From: Gnetum montanum
Taxonomy: Eukaryota > Streptophyta > Gnetopsida > Gnetales > Gnetaceae
NCBI GenBank assembly: GCA_015680685.1
Contig: MNCI01003778.1
Span: forward strand, 389,108-453,107
Length of the DNA stretch: 64,000 nucleotides
Reading direction: 5' to 3'
Below, piece after piece: positions 1 to 12,639 of the stretch (the first letter of the stretch is position 1; each line of letters begins with the position of its first letter). Below the pieces are notes generated by a model. That model worked only from the letters and a program-made list of their open reading frames with translations. It was not told the DNA's origin and ran no database searches. A program made the position numbers and the translations under genes.

Positions 1-107
1 AACTTAATTTTAAATTTTTATCAATAAATCTATCTAATATATGTTCAAGATGTTGTAAAGGTTCTTCATAAGTATTCCCATAGACTAAAAAATCATCCAT
101 AAAAANT
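1..107 (-). pseudogene. Second fragment of Athila-like reverse transcriptase
   Basis: Read on the minus strand, this stretch encodes the RT catalytic segment around the MDDF box and the residues after it. It closely repeats positions 499-607, with only scattered substitutions. Because the main RT lies to its right on the same strand, the fragment sits downstream of the RT and the start of RNase H, where a second RT motif does not belong. It is either a local duplication or the edge of another copy cut by the window. There is one undetermined base at position 106. Confidence 0.7.
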
Positions 108-189
108 TATGATCAATGTATTCTCCTAAAATTTCCCCTACTACTATGTTACTAGTGTCACACATTAGATTAAATGGATAATCCCAATT

Positions 190-480
190 AGGTGTATTTA
201 ATATAGGGGCTGTGGTTACTCATTATTTCAATTCCAAGAATGATTCTTGATAATCATTAGTCCAAACAAATGAGACATCTTTTTCTAAGAGCATGTATAA
301 TGGTTTAGCAATTTTTGAAAAGTCTTTGGTAAACCTTCTATAATACCTAGCATGTCCTAGAAAAGATCAAAGAGTCTTTAAATTAGTTGAAGCTAGAACT
401 ATAGATATGACTCTTATTTTCTCATCTTCCATCTTCCCATCCTTAGAAATAACATGTCCTAATAATATGCCACTAGTAAC
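190..480 (-). pseudogene. Athila-like RT/RNase H connection region
   Basis: The minus-strand translation contains the segment that normally joins RT to RNase H in Ty3/gypsy elements: a GHVIS-like motif, then SFLGHARYYRRF, then a KIAKPL motif and the start of RNase H. It follows the RT at 499-951 in the correct order on the same strand. Frameshifts and stops make it non-functional. It ends abruptly near 190, before the duplicated RT fragment. Confidence 0.6.
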
Positions 481-498
481 CATAAAGTGACTCTTTTC

Positions 499-951
499 CT
501 AACTTATTTTTAAGATTTTATCAATACATCTATCTAAGACATGTTCGAGATGTTGTAAAGGTTCTTCATAAGTATTCCCATAGACTAAAAAATCATCCAT
601 AAAAACTTTAACATAATCTTCTAACACATTAGAAAATATTAAGATCATGGCTCTTTGGAAAGTAGCTAGTGCATTATAAAAACCAGAAGGCGTATGTTTA
701 TAAGAAAATGTTCCATATGAACATGTAAAGGCTATTTTATGTTGGTCTTTAGGGGAAATGGCTACTTGATTATAACCACTAAATCTATCCAAAAAGCAAT
801 AATATTCATGTCCTTCTAATTTTTCCAAAATTTGATCTATGTATGGTAATGAAAAATGCTCTTTCTTTGTATTTTGGTTTAACCTTCTATAATCTACATA
901 TAATTTCCATTTTCTACCCTTTTTGGTACTATAGTAATGGGACTTACCCAT
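499..951 (-). pseudogene. Reverse transcriptase, Athila-like Ty3/gypsy element
   Basis: The 150-residue open stretch covers the RT palm and fingers: a VDYRRLN motif near residue 19, HFSLPYIDQ near 32, FLDRFSGYNQ near 53, and the catalytic box VFMDDF near 116. FLDGYSGYNQ and YRKLN variants are typical of the Athila clade of plant Ty3/gypsy elements (family knowledge). In active copies the enzyme copies element RNA into DNA in cytoplasmic particles. The usual PFGLCNAPATFQ motif has decayed to PSGFYNALATFQ. Upstream sequence to about 1060 continues the N-terminal RT with frameshifts. It lies downstream of the protease remnant (1485-1934) on the same strand. Confidence 0.85.
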
Positions 952-1484
952 TCACTATCAACTATTGGATAAATTATTTCTTTTTTCCAAAGTTTTAAAA
1001 TTGCATCCTTAACAATTTGTTTTAAGGCTAGATTAATTCATCTTGGTAGAATTCTTACTAGTTTTACATTATCCTCTAGACAGATATGATGTTGGGTGAG
1101 ATTCCTTGGTGAAGGTCCTCATAACTCCAAGAAAATGCCTTAGATTTTCTATGTAGAACTTCTAATAATTTTCTTTCTTACTCATTAGTAAGTTGGAAAT
1201 TTATTATTAATGGTTTATTATGATCTAGGAAAAAATACTTAAGTGTACTAGGTAGTTCTCTAAGATTGAAGGAATCCTTGTTGGTTGAATTATTTTTCCA
1301 ATATTTCTTTAACCCAAATTCAAAATTTGGTTAAGGAGATCTTGTTGTTCTTTAGTTAAGGGATCTAAAGGCCCTTCCTAAAAATTATTGAACACTAAGG
1401 TTTCTCTATCTTATGCCATTATTGACGTGGGTGATGTGTAGAGCATTCTTGCTTCCTTCAAGTCTACATTTAAATGATCTTCTT

Positions 1485-1934
1485 TTACCTTATCATATAT
1501 ATATTTAGTGTAAAAGTAAGATTAACAAAGAAAATTTGAAGTTGTCTAGATATACAATTAATTACCGCATTAGCTATTGCTAACCAAGGTCTACCTAATA
1601 TAATAGGAAAAAAATTAGGATCTTTTACTTTTAAAATAATAAAATAAATTGGGTATTTTTCTTTTTCCACCTCAATTATCAAGTCCTCTACTATTCCTAT
1701 GGGTTTTACATTTTAACCATTAGCCGATGATATTGTCATGTTTACTCCTTTGATATCTTGTATATCAAGTGACCTAGCCATTTCAAGAGGTATGATATTA
1801 ATGCTGGCTCCTAAATCCAATAGGGAAATTTTATTTACTTGGCCATTTATTTTGATTGGTATGGTAAAGACTCCAAGATCTTTGTATTTTAGAATCTCAT
1901 GATTTTGTATAAGTTGAGAAAAATTGTCAACCAA
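1485..1934 (-). pseudogene. Retropepsin-like protease, Athila-like element
   Basis: Two open pieces in one translation are separated by a stop. The first has LLDLGASINIIP, the aspartic-protease active-site loop in the DLGAS form usual for Athila elements. The second has FPIILGRPWLA, the conserved ILGRP(F/W)L flap-to-helix motif of plant Ty3/gypsy proteases. In working elements this enzyme cuts the gag-pol polyprotein. Gag lies upstream (2040-3330) and RT downstream (499-951), the expected order on this strand. At least one stop lies between the two halves, so this copy is dead. Confidence 0.8.
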
Positions 1935-2039
1935 ATAAACCTATTTAGGAATTTTTTCCTTTCTTCTCCTAGTGCATAATTCCCTTAAGTATTTCGCATA
2001 AAGAGGTTTTTTTTTATTACTTTTTCTAAAGGGATATGC

Positions 2040-3330
2040 AAATATAATTTACTAAACATTTTTTCAAGATGGGCTTTAGTTGTAAAATCCTCTAGGAAAA
2101 GGAGGTAAAACTAGTTTCCTAGAGAGTAATGGTTGTTCTTTTTCTTGAGTTAGTTGATCTTCCTCATTTAATATTTGTGGTTTAATTTCCTCTTTTGTTC
2201 CTACCTCCTAAAATCTCAACTTCTTTTGGGGTTTAGGTTCAATTGCTTTTCCACTCCTTGTAGTGATGGAATGTAATTACTCTTTATCATTTCTTTGAGA
2301 TGTAAGATTTGGTTCAGGTTGGGATGGTAATTCATTTTTCATTAAGTCCTGAAATCTCATTCTATTCTCACTCATGAGTTGTCTACTTTTTTCTATGAAG
2401 GAAGTAAGGCTTTGGGTGAGTTTATCCAAGTGTTTAGTAGTTAGATTCTTAAATGACCTAAAGTTACTTTGAGGATATTTTTGTTGGTAAAATGATCATT
2501 GAGGAAAGTTCATTGTTGGTTGGCTCTTAAATTGTTGAAAAGCCTTTACTAACTCTTTCATTTTCTCTTGACAATAGAACAAAGTTGGGCAGGTTATTTG
2601 GTCATGTCAGGGACTACCACAAATGTTGCACATTTCTCCTTGAATTCCATGAGCTTGTTTTTTAATTAATCATGTCAACTCATCCAACTTTTTATTTAAC
2701 TATTCTATTTGTTGAGTTATGTATTGCATAATATTAGGTTTTGGCCAACGTTTACTTTGATCTACTAATGAATCTATGATTCTCCAACCATCTTCCGAGG
2801 TCATTTAAAATATTTCCTCCACATGTAAAGTCAACATTTTGCCTACAATAAGGTAATAAGCCTTCTATAAAGATTTGAATTAATTGATGGGCTGGGAATC
2901 CATGGTTTAGATTTTTTAAGCATAATCCTTTAAATCATCAAAGGTACTCTCATAGTATTCATTCTTATGTTGCATAAAACTAATTAATTGCTTCCTTAAT
3001 GAATACAACCTATCATTAGAAGGAAACATTTGTAGAAAAGCATTCATAAATTCATCCCATGAACTAATTTATTTTCTAAGGATTTTTAGCTAAAAATCAG
3101 CTTTTTAAGGTTTATTTAAAGGAAATCATCTTAGTTCTATCCCCACTCTAAGGTGCTAACATGGCTAATGTTGCTTAAAATTCTCTTATGTGGGTAATCA
3201 GATCCTCATCATTTATTCCTTTAAAGATAAAATAAATGAATATTTTTAACCTCTACATCTCTTCTTCATGGAAAAACTAATAGTCCCTNGTACCTCTAAT
3301 TGTGGTCACATAAGTTGATATTGGGATATT
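2040..3330 (-). pseudogene. Gag remnant with CCHC zinc knuckle, Athila-like element
   Basis: The minus-strand translation gives a long Gag-like reading interrupted by stops. Its N-terminal part resembles the plant retrotransposon gag domain (a DEFMNAFLQMFP-like stretch, then an RKQLISFMQ helix). A zinc knuckle at about 2588-2632 has the spacing CX2CX4HX4C, with one stop between the cysteines and the histidine. A TRSGK motif lies in the C-terminal part near 2240-2270, as in Athila Gag proteins. Gag would form the particle and bind element RNA through the knuckle. There is an undetermined base at 3290. Confidence 0.75.
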
Positions 3331-4069
3331 ACTTAGATTTTGAGTTCTTGCCCACATAGTTAAACTCATGGTTATAGTTGGAATATCAAATACAGGATTA
3401 AAAAATATGGAAAAATTATGTGGCAAAGAAACATGTAGCTCCTGCCACCCACACGTAGGTAATGACTACATGAATGTGCAACAATAAAAATGACTAGGAA
3501 CGTCACCTCATTACCCATGTAATGTCCACTGCAGAAAAATAACAATCTTCATCAAGGTAATGTGTAGAAAATAGCTCTAGTTTCATGATCAAAGAACATG
3601 GTTGATGGAGTGGCACACCCACATTGCAACACTAATGTCCAAGTTGCAGCTCCATTATCATCATAAATCCTCAACATGCATTCTTGTTACTACTATAAAA
3701 ACAAAACTAGAAACTAGAACACATAACACTAGTATAGATCATGGAACCAAATTCTTCAACTGCCACCACATGGCTACCTAGCAACACAACCTACGCCTCT
3801 AGTTCGAGTCTTTAGTACATAAAAACTAATAAAATAATAATAATTTAATAAGAATAAACTAATACTCATCACTATAATAAACTAAAATACAATAAACTAA
3901 AACAAATTAAAATGACTAAAATAAACATTAATTAAACACTAATTAAATAACTAACAATATGTAATTAATATTTTTAAACTACCAATTTTTGGATTTAATA
4001 AAGACCAAGTCCATTCCACCTAGAATGAGCTCGTATTGACATATTTCCTTTCTCTGCTAATCAAAAGCT
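3331..4069. other. Non-coding stretch, AT-rich core, no gene seen
   Basis: I find no protein-coding signal here. Positions about 3810-3975 are strongly A/T rich, with repeated AATAAACTAA-like words. In the minus-strand reading it lies just upstream of the Athila-like gag, so it may be that element's 5' leader or LTR. I could not find LTR ends or a primer-binding site. Confidence 0.5.
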
Positions 4070-4830
4070 CAAGATAACCCCAAAGGGCAACCATTACTTT
4101 AAGAGAAGGAAGTACATAGGGTTTTAGTTAGAAGAGTGCCTTCAAGCATGGGTAACATGTCTTTCCAACCCCACACCCAATGCTTATAGCTCATTATTAA
4201 GTTTAAGGGATATCCTTTGAATTTCAATTATGTTTTTTTTTCAAGGAAATCACACCATGCAAAGACATGCTTCCTTTTATGATCAACAATAGGAGTGATG
4301 ATATACCAATGGAGTATCATAGAACTTTCAAAAGTAAGTTGAGAGAAAAATACATAAAACCCCCTTAAGATCACATCCCTTTCCATTCCTACTTAGTCCT
4401 TTTCCAGTTTGGTGGGTAATAAGATTATTGATTACTTTTCAATTGTAATGTGAAAGAACCTTCATGCTTCCAACGATAATAATTTCTCATGGAACCAATA
4501 AAATGGATGAATGTTGTGAACTCACTACCTGATACCACCAAAAAATTAACAAATTATTAGTTGAGAACATAATCAAAACATAAAATTTAACCTTGTAGTT
4601 AATCAACCATAACATTAAGAGATTTCTTGAATAACTTTTTAAATTTGCAGGAGCAATAAACACAATCAACGATTTCCAATAAGACTAGATGAAATTAATA
4701 AAGAGGAAAAGAAAATAAAACAGAAAATATATAAAATAATCCATAAAATATTCAAGAAAATGGAAAACATATAAAGAACATTGCAAAGAAAAAAGTTGTA
4801 AAATTGATTACCCTCATCAAGATGTTCACA
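4070..4830 (-). repeat. Putative LTR of element A', homologous to 12640-13585
   Basis: This block aligns by eye with 12640-13585, with many substitutions and indels. Both have a CACACCATG(C/T)AAAGAC word (about 4250 and 12950). Both end in CA followed by TGGATGGCCATCTCC, at 4830 and 13585. On the minus strand that reads as a purine-rich tract followed by TGT, as expected at the junction of polypurine tract and 3' LTR. The left boundary is not defined. It may include 3' untranslated sequence rather than only LTR. Confidence 0.45.
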
Positions 4831-4899
4831 TGGATGGCCATCTCCCCATGACTATGTTGAGAGGAGGAGATTTGAAAAATAGAGCATGCATGTTCTTGT

Positions 4900-6290
4900 G
4901 TAGATGGGTTAGTGTTGCTAGTTACTTGGGGTTCGAGGAATGGCTTAAGTTATTGTACATTAACTAATAGTTATTTAGGGAGGCTGGAAAGATGGTAAAT
5001 GATCATGGTCTTAGAAGAAAAAGTTGAATGGATGATGTAAGCTCCTTCCTATAATGCTTAAAACTAAGTACATTATGGCACATGCATGGGATTCTAGTAT
5101 AGAACTTATTGAAAGGTTGGAATCGAACTTTTCTTATCCATGCATCATGACATTAATTATAGTATGTCTTGTGCACTTTATTTATTATCAAGGCTACATA
5201 TTAATTTTCATACAGGACATTAAGTATCATAAGATGTTCTTTTTATGCTAAATTAATATCTAGATCAAGCTTACAGATAGTTGTATGTATATAGAGTTCA
5301 ACTTGGATTTGATGTTTTGTCAACTTTTTGTACACTAACTCATAGGGAGAATAACCTATAGAAAGCTTCTAGGTTTAATGATATGCCTAAAGAGCATTAT
5401 TAAGTTTTATACTCTAGTCCTTCTTATATCTACTAATAGTTCATATTAGAATCCTAGTAGTCTCCCAATTAGTAACTTTAGCTTGACCATTACTTAAGGG
5501 TGATAGAGGATTATAAGTTTATATTCCACCCCAAAGCATTGTATTAATTTTCAAAAAGTAGATTGTGTAAAATGTGTGTCATTATAAGAAATGAGTGCTC
5601 TAAGCACACCAAATCTCTTTACCACTTATTGTTATAAAAATTAAGCTAAAATTGTAGATGTATAGTCAGATACAACTGTAGCTTCAACCCATTTTGTGAA
5701 ATAGTTAATAGAAACTATGATGTAAGCCTTCCTAATTGACATGGAAGTGATGGATCCCATGAAGTTAATGCTCCAAAGGTTAAAAGGCTCCAATGGTTGG
5801 ATCCACTATTAGGATCCTTCCATTCATACAGTCATTCCTCCATCTTGTTGATATTTCTCATATAAACAAGAGAAATGGCAAGCACCCCTAAAGATTTTTG
5901 ACCAAAAATATCTTTACATGAAGACCTTTGTAGCCATCCTCCTTCTTGCATACTAGCCCATATAAGAACCTTCATAAGCATCTTGGAGGATTCTTAACTT
6001 ATCATCATTAGGTACACACCATCAAACCAAGACATTAAGAAAAATATTATAGAGGTTTCCTTGGATTTCCATGTAATTTTTGACCTAGTAAAGAAATTGT
6101 TATTTCTTCTTATTATCCCATTCTATTAGAGTCTCTTGTATGAGAAGATAGGAGAGCAATTCATCATACCAATTTGTAGCCCTTGTCTCTTATACATTGA
6201 TGAATTTAGCAAATATAAGTTCATCTAATAATTCATTAGATAAAGGATCCTCATCCTCCTTACTATCCCATCTTAACCAAGACAAATGAT
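4900..6290 (-). pseudogene. Integrase remnant of element A'
   Basis: No long open frame remains, but the sequence aligns by eye to the integrase of element A (13825-14855 with 33238-33400). Shared words include the noncoding-strand matches to the PYELVYG-type C-terminal region near 5330-5420 and the catalytic-core region near 5640-5800. Integrase would insert element DNA into host chromosomes. It lies downstream of RNase H and RT on the same strand, the Ty3/gypsy order. Confidence 0.55.
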
Positions 6291-6299
6291 CAACAATTA

Positions 6300-6860
6300 C
6301 ATTCTTAGTTCATTTCTTGTCCATCATGGTAATGTTAAATTCCTATAAAATCACTAGTCACCATATGATACAAGGGCTTATTACTAGCTTGTTCATCAAT
6401 AAATGGATTACACTTTGATTAGTATATACAAAAAATTAGAATTCAAGCACATACTACCTAAATTTTTCCAAGGCATACACCATGACCTTAAGCTCCTTCT
6501 CAATGGTGGTGTAGTTCAGTTACACACCCACAATGTTTTTGCTTGCATAATATATATAGTATGGATATATTTGATCATTCATTTTTGTAAGCACTACCTC
6601 TAATGGCTAGTTAGATGCATCCATCATTATGTGAAATGGCCTAGACCAATCTGGGACATGTAGAATTAGAGTTTCTATGAGCTTTTTCTTCAATTGATAG
6701 AATGCATATTCACATTTTTTTGTCCATTTGAAAGCTACATCTTTCTTTGTAAGATTCACCAATGGTTTGGCAATTTTAATGAAATTCTCTATGAAGTACC
6801 TATAGCACCTAGCATGGCCACAAAATGCCCTCACATCTTTTACTATTTAAGGTTGCATGG
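6300..6860 (-). pseudogene. RT connection and RNase H remnant of element A'
   Basis: The open stretch 6607-6834 (minus) reads RAFCGHARCYRYFI, then KIAKPLVNLTKKDVAFKW and HVPDWSRPFHIMMDASN. This is the RT-thumb/connection sequence followed by the first RNase H strand with its catalytic Asp (DASN). The rest of RNase H continues to the left with stops and corresponds to 33434-33649 in element A. RNase H removes RNA from the RNA-DNA hybrid during reverse transcription. Confidence 0.75.
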
Positions 6861-7560
6861 TGATTCCTTCAATGACATGTACTTTCTTTAGGTCCATCTC
6901 AATCCCTTATCCTAAAATCTAGTGCACTAACACAATACACTTTTAGATCATAAAATGGCTCTTGTACTAATTAAGTTTCAAGTTTATCTTCACACAACAT
7001 TTTAGTACCTACTCTAGATAGTCCAATGCTTGCTCAAAGTCTATACCATAGGTGTAGAAGTTATCCATGAAGATTTCCACATTAGTAATAATTTACTATT
7101 GAAAGATGCTAAGCACCATGCATTAAACAATTGTTGGATCATTACAAAGGCCAAAGGGAATCTTCTTATATGTAAAAGTTCCCTAGTAACTTATGAATGT
7201 TGTCTTAGCTTGGTCTTCTAGTACTATTTGAATTTGGTTATAACCACTATAACGATCAAGAAAAACATAGTAATTATATCTTGCAATTGTATCCAATACC
7301 TAGTACACAAATATAAATGAAAAATGATCTTTGAATGTTACCATATTCAACAACTTGAAGTCTATATAGACTCTTCATTTTCCTCGTTTCTTTTGCACAA
7401 TCATGATTGCGCTTACCCACTCACTATCTATTATAGAAAAGATAAATCCTATATTAAGAATTCATTTTGCTTCATCTTTAATAACTTTCTTAAGCTTTGG
7501 ATTTAATCTTATTTGCAACTCCCTTCTTAACTTGATGGAGGAGTTTGTATAGATTTTGAT
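6861..7560 (-). pseudogene. Reverse transcriptase remnant of element A'
   Basis: The minus-strand translation carries degenerate RT motifs in order: SEWVSAIMIVQKK, a VYIDFK-type version of the usual DYR motif, FLDRYSGYNQIQ, IPFGLCN, and FMDNF in place of the catalytic MDD. The second catalytic Asp has become Asn, and there are several stops and at least one frameshift. It matches the RT pieces of element A at 33850-34237 and 54172-54600. Confidence 0.7.
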
Positions 7561-8480
7561 GAGCAATTGAAGGTACCCCTACATCCAACCATATGAATCA
7601 CAAAGTGTTCATGCATAATCCAGTTGAATTCTGTGGACTCTCTAGTTTCTGGTGCACTAGTCTTCTAGGAAGTGAATCTTGCCCTAAGTTCATTCATTGT
7701 CTTCCCATCTACACTTGTGAAGTACAAAGGTATGGTTAAGTGTAACTGAGGCATATGATTTTTTTCCTTTTATGTTTTATGTTCTTTGGTGCTTCAAGAA
7801 AGAGGTAAAGTAATTTAATGACTAATTTGATCTAACTAACTAGTCTCTAGCTAATCCTAACATATGCATCCAATCCCACTTTCTATACACTTCCTGAACC
7901 CACATATCCACTGTTGGATTACCAAGTGCTATACTACTAGGTGCACCAAGCAATAATTTTGCTGGGATTACCAAGCGAATACATGTTTACACTCAAAGCA
8001 GTTGTACTTATGTACTTAATCTATTTAGCTTAATTGATTAAATATTTATTAAAAACAATGAATCCACAAATAAAACATTTAAGCTATCCAAAATGCTACA
8101 AGGTTTATCAAGAAGCTCATCTTTATTATTGTACATACTGGTGTGGTTTAGGTACAATAGTTCTCAAGTAAAGATCCATACAATTAATGACTCCTGCCAC
8201 AAGCGCTCAAGAAAAATATTCTAACTTTCAAATAGATAAACTACAAGAGCTTTGTTACTACTATGAATTTAATCTTCATAAACATGGTTGGGAGCTTATA
8301 TTTATAGTTTTTTCTCTAGGGCTACATCTACAGGGCCCCCTCAACGTAGCAAATCCTACGTTGATGTGTCCCCATCGATGAGGCCACCTCAATGGGGGTC
8401 CATTAACATGATACTTTGATTCTCATCATACCCCCACGATTGAATGAAAACTCATCTTTGAGTTCTTTTCCAAAATTGGA
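7561..8480. other. No recognisable gene; possible LTR-like promoter segment
   Basis: I see no coding motif. On the minus strand, positions about 8295-8310 contain a TATAAATATAAG word (a TATA-box candidate) next to a GGGCCC tract. A similar arrangement occurs at about 11945-11985. The two regions do not align well enough over their length to call them an LTR pair. Confidence 0.35.
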
Positions 8481-11400
8481 AAGGTATGGGATTATTTACT
8501 AACTCTTAACAAAACAAAACAAATTGACTTGACAAAATTGAGTGCCCGAGTGTACAAATCAACACATTACAAAAAAGTGTGTTGTTCATGACACAAAATT
8601 GAACACCATGACATGACTACAAAAATTTGGATAGCAAATCCTCTGATGGTGTAAAGACAATGGTGAATATTAGATAGTCCCAGGTGTTGGAGGTTCCTGA
8701 GGCTCTCAAGGATCTTTACCAGCTCTAGGCATGTGTGGTAGCTAAAGAGGCTATAGTTGTCTTTCTATGAATATAACCTCTAGTGGAAGGAAAAAGGCAT
8801 CAAGTAATGCCTTCATCTTCTCCTCCTTACTCTAGGGATCATTCAAAGTCCACATGGCATCATCAAAGTGGGCTAGAATGGGGCATCCCACAGATAGGGC
8901 ATGATCAGGAACATCTCTTTTACATTAACAAAGTAGGCAGTGAAATGTTTACATTTGATGTTGAACATCCTTACTACATTTTATAGCTCTTGGTAGTCAT
9001 TCATCCTCCTATCCAAGTTCTTGATAGTTAATCGTTGATCTATAAAGCATGCCTTGAGAACCTCGAGTTTAGCATTAGCCATTGTAAGCTTGTCCTTAGT
9101 GTCGTAGTGGTGCTTGAACTCAGCCTTGTACAACAAGTATGAGCTAGCCACCTATCTCTATAATTTATATTGTGATCATCTGGTAGTCAACATGGCCAAA
9201 TTAGATTGGCAAGCTTCATGTATTCTGTCATCTCCTCAATCTATAACTTCTTTATGTAGATTTCTACCTTGTTGTAGGCATCTATCCCATCAATAGTGGG
9301 TTGTCAAACTTCTCTACGTTACTAGAGTTATCAGAGGGCTTCATTTTCTTTTACCTTCGCCAATTAGATATTTTTTTCATTTACTTCCTTCTGTAGACCG
9401 ACTTGCTCTTTGTAATGATCTTTGACTTTCTCAAATTTGAAAGCTTCAGATTTCTAGGCAACAACCTTAATTGCAATATTTTGGTGAAGGATGTGCACCT
9501 CCTCCATGGAGAGATTCCTATTTTCTACTACCAATCTCCGTAGTTCTGTGTTTGCTCTAGCTAGTTGCTCTTATTGTTGATGGATAAATTCAGTTAAGTA
9601 TTGCTTGTGTGCATCAATAGTCTACAAGCGATGATTTTCTATGACCAACTGGACATTCTCCTAGAAAGTTTGATTCAAGGAATTTTGAATCTTGTGTTGT
9701 GTGGCATCTACCAAGGATCTGTAGAACACCGTCATTTCCATTACACCCTCAACCCCTTTTATCTTAGTGTGAAGTTATTACATAGCCTCATCTCTTGTTA
9801 ATACCAAGTTGAGAAATGTCGGATCAGCAATCTAGGCTCTTAGTTTGACAAATTCTATAGCCAAACATTTATTTTTCTTCTTGGTTATTTACAGTTGTCC
9901 CTCCAATATGATATTTTTTCCCCTTGCCTCCATAGCTTTGACCAAGTTGTAGTGATATTATCTAAAAGGTCAAAAACATTTGGAAGCCATTACCTAGTTC
10001 CCACCAGTCAGTCTAGGAGTTCTCATCCTATGCTATGATTATTTTGCTACCTATGATTCCTATGGATGTTTGCACATCTATAAGTGCAATGATGTCTAGT
10101 GTAGATGCCTTAGGTATGTTGATCATTTCAGCAATCCTGTTAATGACCACTTCTACTATTGTTTCTTACCCCTAGTGTTGTTGCATCACCAAAATTATTA
10201 CCCCCTCACCCTCCTCCAAGCACACCTAGAAGGTTGCAACATTCCCAGAGATTTCTAGGAGTGTTTGTTATTTTACAAGAGATACTATGATCTCTCTAGC
10301 TTTCATATTCAACCTCATACGTAGCTATGTTCTTTAGGCCAAGAAAATGGAACCACCCTCACCCATCAAAATAATTGTTTAGGCCACCTCATTAAGGTGA
10401 CTCATGGCTAGTTTGTAGATGGATGGGTCCCCACCACTCATGGCTTCTTGTTGCTCTTATTCACTCAAGAGCCATTCTTTATATTCTCACAACCATTGGG
10501 AAATCACAGCGATGTCTAGCAAAGTTGTTTGAATGGCAAGTGAAGGTGGAAGTAGTACTCCTCTTCATGGATAATTATGGCAAGTGTCTTATCCTTCATA
10601 ATTTTTTCCTAGTTGGTGATTAGAAAAATTCTAGTAGTGTCATTGGTATAACAAACTATCCCTCCTCTTCAATAGATTTTCTTGATGAGGCATGGAAAAG
10701 GGAGTGCCTTTTTTCCACGTTCATTTCTTTTAAATTGCTTCTCCATCTCCAGATAGATTAGCTATGAAAGGTTAACCAAGAATCTTCCACTTAGAGTGGC
10801 ACATGCTCAAGCAGAAAAGGCAATGATTTTAGTGATTTTAATTGGCCTTGCTATGGGATTAATATTGGAGAACATAATCTTCTAATGGATCCTCTTTTCC
10901 AGTGTGAGTGCACCAAACTCCTTATGGTCAACACCATAACATCATTGCATCCATTCTTTCTTGATGCTTGAATTTGCAAGCATTGGGATTTCAGCAATAT
11001 GTGCCATTGTTTCAGATAACCCAAGCATTGCAACAATGGCCTGTGCTGAGTAGGACACTAAGATGTCCTTGATTTTCACCATTGCTCTAGGCTACCTGTT
11101 GTTCCAAAATAAGAATGTTTTTCTCATGTACCACTCCTCAGTGGAAGTGATGATTGGCCACATGGGAGAGGCCTTCAATTGGTCTTGTACTTCTCTTGGT
11201 GCATGCTCTAGGAAAGGGCCAAAATTTAACTCTTGGAGCACCAATTTTTGGACCTTCCTTGATTTAATTTAATTTAGGAAAGCCTCTTTAAGATCACCTC
11301 AAGATTTTCTGGTTGCGCTGGTGCATCATCCTAATGGGAGTGTTCTGTTATTGTTGTTGTTGGTTCTAGAATCTATCTAATAAATTCCACTTCTTCCTCT

Positions 11401-11560
11401 TCCTTGAGAGGACCTATGACATGGGTTGTGAGTGTTTCTTCTTGGGGCTATTCTTAGCCTCTTCCTATTCTAGGTCATTTCTCCCTTGGTTGGGATAGTC
11501 TTGCAAACATCCATGAATTAGTAGATATAATGTGTAACTTTTCATTTTTTTTATGAATAA
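8480..11560 (-). pseudogene. Coiled-coil protein with plant transposon-protein-like domain, decayed
   Basis: The minus strand reads as one long decayed protein. N-terminal (about 11500-11100): an acidic EEEEVEF-type stretch. Middle (about 11080-10650): a conserved-looking domain with KPIEIT-like and KKALPFPCLI-like words, which recall the plant-specific 'putative plant transposon protein' domain (PF20167, from memory, not verified). C-terminal (about 10000-9280): one frame with heptad-rich helices (for example QLARANTELRRLV and NRNLSMEEVHILHQN), strongly suggesting a coiled coil. Stops are TAG or TAA. In the minus-strand order it lies upstream of the A' pol genes, the place of gag, but I see no gag motif or zinc knuckle. 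It may be an extra ORF of A' or a separate nonautonomous element. Confidence 0.55.
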
Positions 11561-12639
11561 TCTTTTCTCATTATTCAGTTATACTTTGGCTAAGGTTGGA
11601 CCATGGTAGATTGATTATTTTATTAATTATTTATTATAGATGTCACCAGAGCTTTTTGGAGAGGTTTAACTCTTGTAATTTAGTATTTAATAGTTGATGT
11701 TTCAATTAAACCTTTGTGGGAGTTAGAAAAAATCATGAAAAATTTTCTATCAAAAATGTTACATTTGTGGCCCTCATGACAAAGACCTTAACTCCAATAG
11801 CAAAGTTAAAGAATGGAGTGATTTGGATAAATGTTTTGTAAGTTATGGGCTTTTGAAGGTTTTGGGATCTGAAAATTTGAAAAACTCCTTTGGTGTTTAT
11901 GAGAAAATGTAAAATTTTCTAAGTGGGGTCATGTCTATTTATACTATTTTTATCTTACATAGATGGGGCCCCATCTACAAGGCCTTGTATATGGGTCAAC
12001 TCTATTGACGAGACCCCATATACAGGGCCCATCAGCAAAAATTTTGAATTTTGAATATCTTAAGCAATATAAGGAATTGTTTAATGAAATTGGGGTCTAT
12101 GGGATCCCAAAAAAGCCAAGAATATGATAAAATCATTGAAGAGTATCTTTGAAAGCTCAAAAATTTAAAAATTTGATAGAGAATGTATTTAAGAAATAAA
12201 ATTTATAAAGGAACACATGGTGTGATGAAAAAGATGGATGTACAAAAGATTTGGTTTTGCAAAAAATGTCAAAGGATAAGGTGCTTAACAAACCTAACCA
12301 AGAGATATTCAAATGGATCCTTCCCATAGCAAGAACATGTCATTTTTGCCCTTGCATAACCTCAACCTAAGGAGTCCATGGGCCCCATAGGTGACTAATG
12401 GTTAATGGAAATTAAGAACCAAAACCCAAAAGATTCTATCTAAGAATTCAAATACATCAGACAAAGACATAGAATCAAGAACATGGACACTAGTAGCAAC
12501 ATGAATTATGGTAAGTATAGATGGATGATAGATAAGGTGAAATAGAATTCAAAATAAGGCCATAAGAAGTCCCTTGTGGAGTTTATGTTTAAAATGACCA
12601 AAGAAGATCCATCCTTAGTCTAGACTAAAACTAACCTCT
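11561..12639. other. Non-coding stretch with minus-strand TATA box
   Basis: No protein motif is visible on either strand. On the minus strand a TATAAATAG word occurs near 11945-11955, followed by GC-rich GGGGCCCC words. It could be the leader or promoter region for the coiled-coil gene to its left. I could not define LTR termini. Confidence 0.35.

Noticed and set aside
7980-12060. LTR pair at about 7980-8480 and 11560-12060
   Set aside because: Both have a minus-strand TATA word and GC-rich tracts, but I could not align them beyond that and no matching ends were found.
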